From positions 3,410,001-3,474,000 of the forward strand of contig JAETXT010000006.1 of assembly GCA_019188255.1 (NCBI GenBank): 64,000 nt of DNA, written 5' to 3'. Under the pieces are notes generated by a model. That model was given only the letters and a program-made list of their open reading frames with translations, was not told the DNA's origin and did not search any database. Below are positions 56,349-64,000 of the stretch, piece after piece. A program made the translations under genes and the position numbers. The DNA comes from Verticillium longisporum (Eukaryota > Ascomycota > Sordariomycetes > Glomerellales > Plectosphaerellaceae). Positions within the stretch are counted from its first letter, which is position 1. Every line of letters starts with the position of its first letter.

Positions 56349-59050
56349 CTACTTTCCGCCCGTCTTCTTGCCCTTCTTGCCCTTCTTCTTCTCGGGCGTC
56401 GTCTTCGTCTCGGGCACAACCTTCTCGGCCGTCTCGGTGATCAGGCCGGCCTTCTTCAGCTCGACCTCGTCAGCGGGCTTCTTGGTCTTCTTCTCGCCCT
56501 TGGGCGCCTTCTTCTTCTTCTTCTCTACGGCGGCGACGGGCTCCTCCACGACGGGCTCCTCGTCCTCGGCCTTGGCCTTGTGGGCCTTTTTCGACTTGCC
56601 GTCCTCCCGCGTCTTGTCCTCGCCCTTCTTCTCCCCCTTGGCGTTCGCCGCGCCCTTGTCGAGCGCGTGCGGATCGAGACCCCTCCTGCGCATGGCATTC
56701 CTCTTCGCCTTGAGCATATACCCCTCATCCTCCTCGTCATCAAAGCCGCCGAACCCGTCGTCGCTCGTCCCGGCGCCCTCCTCCTCCTCCTCGGCACCAA
56801 CGGGCGTCCTGTCGACGAGGGCACCCTCGTCGTCGCCGCCGTCGCCCGCGCGGCGGCCGTTCTTGGCCGCGACGGACAGGCGGGCGGCGTCGGCGGGGCC
56901 GGCGACGGCCTTGGCGGGCGTGGGGCCGGCCTTTGGAGCTTGGACACGAAGAAGCCGTCGACGTTGTACGTGTGCGGGTAGTAGCGGCGCGTCAGCTTGA
57001 GGGAGGCGTCGAACGTCTTGCCCATGTACGACGTGAAGCCCTCCTTGCCGAAGGGGAGGCCCGTGTCGACGAGCTTGACGTTTGGGCGCCGGGAGAGGGC
57101 GTACTGCACGACGGCCTCGCTGTGGGAAGGTCGTTAGTTATTTTTTTCATCTCTTTTTTGGGGGGGGGGGACAGCAGGGAGACGGGCGTCGGGGTATATG
57201 AATGCTTCGGGCAGGGGACGTACTTCTCCTCAATGGTGACGCTGCAGGTGGAGTAGACGATGAAGCCGCCCGTTTTGCTGTTGTGGTTCACCGAGTCGAT
57301 GGCGGCGAGGAGCAGCTGCTTCTGCATGTGTGGGAGCATCATGAAATCGCGCTCCGTCTTGTTGGTCTTGACGCTGGGATCCTTGGCAATGACGCCCGTT
57401 CCGGAGCCTGTGCGATCAATGTCAGCAGCTGTGGACGACGGGGGTAGCATCTCTGGCGGAGCCACGTACAAGGAGCATCGAGGAGGACCCTGTCGAAACC
57501 GCCCATGGGCTTGGGGAATTCTCGCGCATCGTAGTTGGAGACGACGACGTTGCGCGCGCCGAGCTGTCGTCGTGTTAGTAAACGCCGGTCAAAAATGCCA
57601 TGACGAGCCAAACGTACGCGGTGAATGTTACCGATCAGACCCTTGGCACGAGCGTTGTTGGGATCGTTGGCCAAGATGAAGCCCTTGTTCTTCATCATGG
57701 CAGCCATGTGTGTCGTCTTGCCACCGGGAGCAGCGGCCATATCGAGGACGCGCTCGTTCTCCTGGGGTCCGAGGGCCATGACGGGAAGGAACGAAGAGGC
57801 GGCTTGCTGAGAGGGGGTTAGTCTTCCTGTCAAGACTGCGTGCAGCGCGGGCCTGAACGTACCAGAATGTAGTGTCCGGCGAGGTACTCGGGGCTGGCAC
57901 CGAGGGGAATGCTGCTCTCTAGCCAGAACGTCAGCAAGTCGTTCACTCTCAACGCTCCCAGGACGAGAGAGGACTTACCAAAGACCTGGAGACCGACCTT
58001 GCTCCACTTGCCGACAGGCTCCAGGACAACACCTCGAGAGATCAAAGACTGGGCGAGGTCTCTGCGGTGTGTCCTCAGAGTGTTGGTGCGAATGACGATG
58101 GGTCTCGGGCTCTCGTTGGCCTCAAAGAAGGAGAAGGCTTCGCTCGGGCTGAACAGGTTGAAAAGCTTCTCAGCAAGGTATTCTGAGTAGCCGTAGTAGC
58201 CGCAAATGTCCTTGATCAGTTGCGCCGTGTACTCGGAGCGGCTGCGGCCGGGGTCGGCCAGTTTGGCGAAATCCTCGAGAATGCGCACATTGTCGGTCAT
58301 GCGGTTGCGGAGAACGTGCAGATCCGGCGCGAGGGCCTTCTTCTTGGGGTCCTCGTTGTCGTCATCAAGCACCATGCCCGTCTCGGCGATATTCGTCTGC
58401 AGGCCCATCTCCTCGAGCTCAGCCGCCGCATCCTCGGCCTCCTGCGCCGCCTGCTCGTCGAGCTTGCGCGAGAGACCCTCGAGGTTCGCCCGGCTCAGCG
58501 CCTCCTCGCCATCCGAGTCGTCCTCGTCCTCGGAGAAGACGTGCTTGTTCTGCTCCTGCTCGGGGTCGTCAGAGTCGAATACCGAGTCGTCAGAGCCGAG
58601 GAAATCGTCGCCCAGCGTAGCGTCGCCGTCGAGGCCAGAGAGTTCGTCGTCGCTGGCAGCAAGGTCGGCCATGTCATCGTCGTCCGAAAGCTCGGCCTCC
58701 TCCTCGACGACCTTGGCCTTCTTGCCCTTCTTGGGCTTGCTGCGCGGGTTCACCGCAGGGGTGACAGCGGCGTCGGCCTTTACACCATTGGTTCCCTTGG
58801 CGGACTTGGCCTTCTTCGCAGGCGGTGCGGCGGCCTGCTGCTTGCTCGCGCGTCGCCTCTTGTTCTGGGGTGCCTCGGTGGGCTCATCGACGGGGAGGCC
58901 AGCCTTTCTCTTGAGCTTGGCGAAGTGAGCCTCCGACAGTGGCTCGGGAGGGCCCTGCTTCTTGAATCGGTTTCCGACCTGTTTCTCGAGTCAATTCTTG
59001 TCCAAGATACTCTAGTAGTTTTAGGTACTAGAAGATATACGTACACCCAT
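56349..59050 (-). CDS. NOP2: Nop2 rRNA (cytosine-C5) methyltransferase, seven exons, one frame slip
   Basis: Exons 59045..59050 (ATG GGT only), 57979..58978, 57863..57918, 57618..57806, 57470..57563, 57224..57407 and 56349..57119; 766 residues after restoring one base. The N-terminus MGVGNRFKKQGPPEPLSEAH is typical of Nop2. A Lys-rich and acidic region follows (about 55-170). The RsmB/NSUN core has MAAAPGGKTTHMAAMMKNKG for SAM binding, FDRVLLDAPCSGTGVIAKDP with one catalytic Cys, and VYSTCSVTIEENEAVVQYAL with the other. It methylates 25S rRNA and is required for 60S assembly in the nucleolus. The C-terminal Lys-rich tail follows VDGFFVSKLQ. There, three A instead of four on the coding strand (about 56933-56936) shift the frame; restoring it gives KAGPTPAKAV and the complete Lys-rich end. 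Nop2 is essential, so an error is likely. Confidence 0.93.
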
Positions 59051-59556
59051 GATTCCTGTGGTTCGTTGAAGGGCGGTATATCAGAATCGTGTCGTCGTCC
59101 GTTGTCGTCAGGTGGTCGCGATCCCAGAGATGCGCCAGCCAGTACTGTCCGCTGCAGAAAAAAGTTGGACCCCCACCGAAACTTTTCCTCGATATCGATA
59201 TCGATGCACGGACGCTGCGATAAGCCGGGGAGCTTGGACACTGTGTGCTGTACGTACCTCTGGCCTGCTTACCTAAATCGGTCTCGGCCTTTGGGGCCTG
59301 CACTGCGGGTAGCTACAGTGAGGTAGGTACCTGGGTACCTGCCTACCTAGGTACCTACGTACGTGGGGCAATGGATGGATCCAAGAGTTGGCTCCCAGTG
59401 ACGAGGTAGACAACCGCACATCTTCGTGACGTCTGAAGCCTGAAGCCTCCGTGTAACAGCCATACAGTCTGTGATCCAACCCTCACCACTCAACGCACCC
59501 AAGAACCGACAGCCACGTAGAAGTCACTTCAGCAAGAGACTCCGAACACCGCAAAC
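59051..59556. promoter_or_regulatory. Divergent promoter region, NOP2 / GET5
   Basis: About 505 bp. It contains a TACCTAGGTA-rich block at 59321-59363, like the one at 44690, and CACTCAACGCACC sequence near GET5. Confidence 0.55.
59321..59363. repeat. TACCTAGGTA-rich repeat block
   Basis: GGTAGGTACCTGGGTACCTG followed by CCTACCTAGGTACCTACGTA-type sequence in the NOP2/GET5 promoter. Confidence 0.8.
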
Positions 59557-60248
59557 ATGGCCGAGGTCGTTTTCGCACGACAGTTCCTGTCGACCCTCGA
59601 CTCCAAGCCCATCAAGCTCTCCGCAGACCATGTCGAGGATCCCAAGAACTTCCCCGCGCGCCCTCCCGTTCGTCGCCTCTCCCCCTCCGTCCCAGAAACC
59701 CCCTTTCCAGCCCGTCCGCCGCCCCATGCTGACCCGCGCAGTACGTCCTCCCCAAGATGCCCAAGGCCTTCAGCAAGCCCGCAGCGCCGCTGGCCCCGGG
59801 CCAAGAGCGCAGCGTCACCGTCGTCCTCAAGCCACTGCCCTACCCGCCCATCGCCCACAAGCTCTCCTTGCAGCCCCCCAACCCGTCCGTCCTCGACCTC
59901 AAGGCCCGCGTCGCCGAAACGGCCCGCGTCCCCGCCGACAAGCTGCGCCTGCTGCACCGCAAGAAGCCCGTGCCCGACAGCAAGATCCTCAAGGACCTCG
60001 CGGGCGACGACGAGGCCACGGTCGAGTTTGCCGTCATGGTCATTGGCGGCGCGGCGGCCGTGCAGCAGCCGCCGGCGGACGGCGAGGCGGGCGTCGGCGT
60101 TGCGGGCGAGGCTACGGGTGCCGCGGCGCTCGAGACGGAGGCCTTTTGGGCGGATCTCAAGGGGTTCCTGATGCAGAGGCTCAAGGACGAGGCCGAGGCC
60201 GAGAAGCTGGCTGCGTCATGGCACGCCGACTGGGCGAGCAAGAGGTAG
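59557..60248 (+). CDS. GET5: Get5/Mdy2-like ubiquitin-like protein of tail-anchored protein insertion
   Basis: Exons 59557..59667 and 59742..60248 give 205 residues. The donor is GTTCGT, with CTGACC branch and GCAG acceptor. The N-terminal helix (VVFARQFLSTLDSKPIKLSA, then DPKNFPARPPYVLPKMP) is the Get4-binding region. A ubiquitin-like domain spans about 55-125 (SVTVVLKPLPYPPIAHKLSL, VLDLKARVAETARVPADKLR, LLHRKKPVPDSKILKDLAGD). An Ala/Gly-rich linker precedes the C-terminal helical dimerisation domain (FWADLKGFLMQRLKDEAEAE). Get5 links Get4 and Sgt2 to pass tail-anchored proteins to Get3. Confidence 0.85.
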
Positions 60249-60799
60249 ACAACAGGAGGAGGACACTTTGAGCATGTGCGAGAGGAGGACGGCGTTCATA
60301 GCTACGGTGGGAAATCGACAGCGATCATGGAGCATCAAATGAGAACACGAGAATGACAAAGTGTGGAGACGACAGCGAGAATCGTGTTTACATCCCAGCG
60401 TGTGATAACTTCCGTACGGAGTACTGTGAAAAACGAAACAGCACAACCAGGCGGAGGGCCATCAGATCTGGGAAATCAAGCCTTGTCGCGGTCTCAGAGA
60501 AAAAAACATGATCCGGGGCCAATCCCTGGGTCTGTCTGGGCCCGCCCGGTCGAGTACGTGGGTATACGCGAGCGGAGACGGAGACAACAGCCATCAGGGG
60601 CTCCCCCGGCAGACTAACATTTCATCCTCCCCTTTTCGCGATTGCAACAGTCAACCTCTCCGTCATTGGGTCATCATTCGTCTCTGAGGACGGTAGCCGC
60701 TAAAGAGTATATGCTCTCCGTCTTCGCGTTAAGAAAAAGCTCCAAGATACGGTGCCGGCAAGTGTGTGTGGGAGGGGGGCGGCGCGGGGAACGACACGT
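60249..60799. other. Convergent intergenic region, GET5 / cofilin
   Basis: About 550 bp, 3' flanks only. No gene evidence. Confidence 0.5.
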
Positions 60800-61666
60800 T
60801 TATGCGGCAAGACCCTTACTGACGGTCTTGATGATGCTGTCATACTCAATGTCGTCGGGATCGTTGGCCTGGAGCTCAGTCGCGAGACCGGTCAGGGAGC
60901 GCTTGAGAGCCTCCTTGGAAGAGGCGTAGATCATCTTAGCCTGTGTAGAGTGTCAGCACGCCGTCTATGCAGAGGCCAGGTAGTTGCAGAGAGAGGAGGG
61001 CAAGGTGCTTACCATGATGCCAGCATCATCGGGGGACCACGCGATGAAGGCGATCTTGTTGCTGCGGTCCGTGTCAGTATGTGAGCCTGCGCCAAAGTTC
61101 TGTTGGCGACATACCGCTCGCCCTCGCCAGAGGCAAGGCTGTACTGGAAGTCGTAGACGGCGTAGCGGGGACCCTTGCCGACGGCACCCTGAACCTCGTT
61201 AGCGCCGTCTCGTCTCTGGCATGGACTGCAGAGCGGCTGCGACGTACAGTCTTGGACTTGCTGGTGGCGTTGATGAGCCTCTCGCGGAAGGTCTCCCAGT
61301 CCTTGTTCTCAGAGGCCTCCTCGATGACAATCTGCTTGTTGTCGTCGGACAGCTTGAAGACAATGTACTTGTACTTCTTGTTGAGCTTCAGGTCGTTGTA
61401 CGCCTCGATGCACTCCTGGGAAACGGACGCTCTGTGTTGGGTTGCCAAGTCAGCGTCTTGTTGCCGTGTTGCACTCCAGGAAACACCTCGTTCGGTCCAT
61501 GTTGCGGGGTCGCCCGACCGGGGTGGCCGGGCGGGCGTAGGCGCCGAGGTTCGACAGAGCTGGTTGGGGTGAATGAGGATGAACAAACCCGGATTGAGAC
61601 TGCGATCGAGGTTAGGGCCCGTTGCAAACAAGACGTTGTCGGCCGGAAGCGTAAGTCACTCACCAT
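60800..61666 (-). CDS. COF1: Cofilin (ADF-H domain actin-severing protein); 5' exon uncertain
   Basis: Well-supported exons are 61248..61431, 61115..61188, 61013..61061 and 60800..60940. The ADF-H domain reads ASVSQECIEAYNDLKLNKKY, YIVFKLSDDNKQIVIEEASE, GPRYAVYDFQYSLASGEGER, NKIAFIAWSPDDAGIMAKMI and YASSKEALKRSLTGLATELQ, covering the actin-binding helix. Cofilin severs and depolymerises actin filaments. The first codon is probably the ATG at 61664-61666, immediately followed by a GTGAGT donor, so exon 1 would be only ATG. Splicing it to 61431 leaves the frame one base short, which suggests another dropped base near 61430 or a different first exon upstream. The start is therefore not fixed. 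Confidence 0.88.
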
Positions 61667-62507
61667 TGTGTATGTGGGAGGGGGGGGGTGCGCAAGTGGG
61701 TTGGGGAGACGGGCTGAGCTACAATTAGCACACAGCTGGGATGGCTTCGAAATGAACGGTTTGTGAGGATGAAGCGACAGAGTCCGAGGTTGCAGAAGCT
61801 TTTTAAAACTGGCAATGCCTGGTGGAAAAGGTGGGTTGGGAGGTGCAGGCAACAGCTTACAGTAAAGTCAGGATACGTAGGCAGAGAGAAGGAGTTGGAG
61901 TTGGGTCGTCGATGTCCTGGTCTGTCGAGTTGTTGGCGGCTGGGGGCCGTGGAGGGGGGGGAGTGGGAGAAAAACAGCCCCAGCATGGTGGGGTTGGCAC
62001 GGTGAGACATGCCACGTGACCCGCGTCGTCAGCCACAGAACACCAGTGCACCACCCAAACAAGAGCATCCCCCATGCAGTTCTTGGCCTGATGGTGCGCG
62101 TCCTGCCTGCATTGCATCCTCTTGAGACTGGTCTTTGACCCCTCCATTCCTTCAGTGTGCCCTGAACCATTGCCAAGGATCTGGACAAAGCCTGGACGCA
62201 CTGGGCGATTAAGCTGACGCACACCCAGGCAGCAAGATCACGCATGGCGCACATGATGTTTAACTTGTTTTGTTCATCCTAATTTACACGGCTGATCGGC
62301 GCTATAGTACAAAGATGAGCTCAAGCTGTGCAGCTGCCTCGCCAGCATCTGCTCTGCTCGTCCTAATGGAACATGGTCGAAAAGACGAGAGGTAGAGAGG
62401 AGTTGTAGTACAAGGCCGCGATCCCATCCGTTACAGAACACCAAAGCCATGCTCCTTCCCCCGTCCCGAATCACTTTTGATACAGAAAAATTTGGTCAAC
62501 CACTTTC
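61667..62507. other. Intergenic region, cofilin promoter and HSP60 3' flank
   Basis: About 840 bp. A run of nine G lies near 61681 and a stretch of eight G near 61954. No gene evidence. Confidence 0.5.
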
Positions 62508-63635
62508 TTACATCATGCCACCCATTCCACCCATGCCGCCCATACCCTCCATGCCGCCAGGAGGTCCGCCGGGGTCCTTCTCCTCGGGGGCCACGTCAAT
62601 GGCGATCTCGGTGGTGCCCAGCAGAGAGGCAACACCGCTGGCGTCACGAAGACCGGTGCGGACAACCTTGAGGGGGTCGAGGATACCGGCAGCGATCATG
62701 TCAACGTACTCGCCCTTGGCCGAGTCAAAGCCCTTGTTGAAGTCGCCAGCGAACTCGTCAGTGAGCTTGCCGACAACGACAGAGCCCTCGAGGCCGGCGT
62801 TCTCAACAATGTTGCGAGCGGGGCGGGTGATGGCGTTCTTGATGATGCTCACACCAAGCTGCTGGTCAAAGTTGCCGGGCTTCAGGTCCTTCAGGGCGTT
62901 GGTGGAAGCCTTGATCAGAGCAGTGCCACCGCCGGGCAGGATACCCTCCTCGACGGCAGCGCGGGTGGCGTTGAGGGCGTCAACGAAGCGGTCCTTCTTC
63001 TCGCCGACCTCAACCTCGGAGGAGCCGCCGACCTTGATGACGGCGACACCACCGGAAAGCTTGGCGAGACGCTCCTGGAGCTTCTCCTTCTCGTACTCGG
63101 AGGTGGTGGGGTCGTTGATGACACCACGGATCTGCTCGCAGCGCTGAGCGAGGGCATCCTTGTTGCCCTCGCCGTTCAGGAAGATGGTGTCCTCCTTGGT
63201 GATGGTGATGGAGCCGGTGGAGCCGAACATGTCGGGGGTGGCCTTCTCGAGCTTGACATCGAGCTCATCGGAGAAGACGGTACCGTTCGTGAGGACAGCA
63301 AGATCGCCGAGGATGGACTTGCGGTTGTCACCGAATCCGGGAGCCTTGACGGCGGCGACCTGGAGCTGGCCGCGGAGCTTGTTGAGGATGCAGACGGCGA
63401 GAGCCTCACCCTCAATATCCTCGGCGATGATGACCAGGGGGCGGCGGGCCTGGGTGGAGGCCTCGAGGGCGGGGATGATGTCCTGGACGGCGGAGATCTT
63501 CTTCTCGGACAGCAGGATCAGGGGCTTCTCGAACTCGACCTTCTGGGCCTTGGTGTCGGTGATGAAGTAGGGGAGACGAAGCCGCGGTCGAAGCGCATAC
63601 CCTCGGTGACCTCGAGCTCGTCGGCCATGGTCTTG

Positions 63636-63672
<37 letters not shown>

Positions 63673-64000
63673 TCTCCATGGCGTTGGCGATGAGCTTGCC
63701 GATGTGGTGGTCGCCGTTGGCACTGATGGTGGCGACCTGAGCAATCTCCTCGCTGGTGGTGATGTCACGCGTGTTCTTCTGGAGGTAGTCGACGACGGCA
63801 TCGACGGCGGCCTGGATACCACGGCGGAGATCCATGGGGTTGCAGCCAGCGGCGACGTTCTTGACAGTCTCGGAGAAGATGGCACGGGCGAGAACGGTGG
63901 CCGAGGTAGTACCGTCACCAGCGACCTCGTTGGTCTTGGAGGCGACGTCCTGGACCAGACGAGCACCAAGGTTCTCGAACTTGTCCTTCAGGGTGATGGC
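62508..64000 (-). CDS. HSP60: Mitochondrial chaperonin Hsp60 (GroEL family), C-terminal part, one frame slip
   Basis: The gene enters from the right end of the window; its N-terminus lies outside. Visible sequence begins [20 protein letters not shown] and includes the ATP-binding [15 protein letters not shown]. It continues through [20 protein letters not shown] and [12 protein letters not shown] in the apical/intermediate domains to the Gly/Met tail [16 protein letters not shown] at 62508. HSP60 folds imported proteins in the mitochondrial matrix. The frame slips at 63570-63573: the coding strand has four C in TCCCCTACTTC where five would read [15 protein letters not shown]. Because HSP60 is single-copy and essential, this is almost certainly a sequence error. 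Confidence 0.95.

Overview
This window is nuclear DNA from a filamentous ascomycete, most likely a Sordariomycete. Genes lie on both strands and are GC-rich in coding parts. Introns are mostly 48-135 nt with GTRNGT-type donors, CTRAC-like branch sites and YAG acceptors. The gene set (complex I 78 kDa subunit, Byr4/Bfa1, a PARP-E2 fusion, SelO/Fmp40, Urc4, KPWE-domain protein) is typical of that group. It is an ordinary chromosomal arm: I see no transposon, tRNA, rRNA, CRISPR or obvious biosynthetic cluster.

Layout. 1-10 kb: the 3' part of a WD40/Gemin5-like gene, GPI15 (GPI anchor synthesis), PUS3 (tRNA pseudouridine synthase) and a degenerate Rho-family GTPase. 10-23 kb: RPC9 (RNA polymerase III), PRS1 (PRPP synthetase, with a 5-nt exon), a 1172-residue PARP-ubiquitin-conjugase fusion, a mitochondrial PP2C phosphatase and a KPWE-motif peroxin-like protein. 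23-39 kb: a Pumilio RNA-binding protein, mitoribosomal mS33, an Rnt1-type RNase III, a tail-anchored acyl-CoA-binding protein, an unrecognised 221-residue protein, URC4 (uracil catabolism) and a secreted RNase T2. 39-50 kb: NDUFS1/NUO78, SelO/FMP40, a lipocalin-like protein, an aldo-keto reductase and an XRCC4/Lif1-like NHEJ factor. 52-64 kb: BFA1/Byr4, NOP2, GET5/MDY2, cofilin and the C-terminal part of HSP60 (cut by the window end).

Most genes are unlinked housekeeping functions. Recurrent themes are mitochondria (mS33, NUO78, FMP40, PTC5-like, HSP60), RNA processing (PUS3, RPC9, PUF, RNase III, NOP2) and membrane or organelle targeting (GPI15, GET5, ACBP, KPWE protein). Several neighbours share short divergent promoters: PUS3/Rho, PTC5-like/KPWE protein, mS33/RNase III and NOP2/GET5.

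A striking property is that at least seven otherwise well-conserved genes, including the essential NUO78, NOP2 and HSP60, are broken by single-base frame slips, mostly in short G, C or A runs. This looks like residual sequencing or assembly error rather than pseudogenisation, so the broken genes are described as probably functional. Separate in-frame stops in the WD40 and Pumilio genes are not explained by homopolymer slips. The most interesting biology is the PARP-E2 fusion, the Rho-like protein lacking the residues for GTP hydrolysis, the 5-nt PRS1 exon, and the KPWE protein related to the recently recognised PEX39 group.
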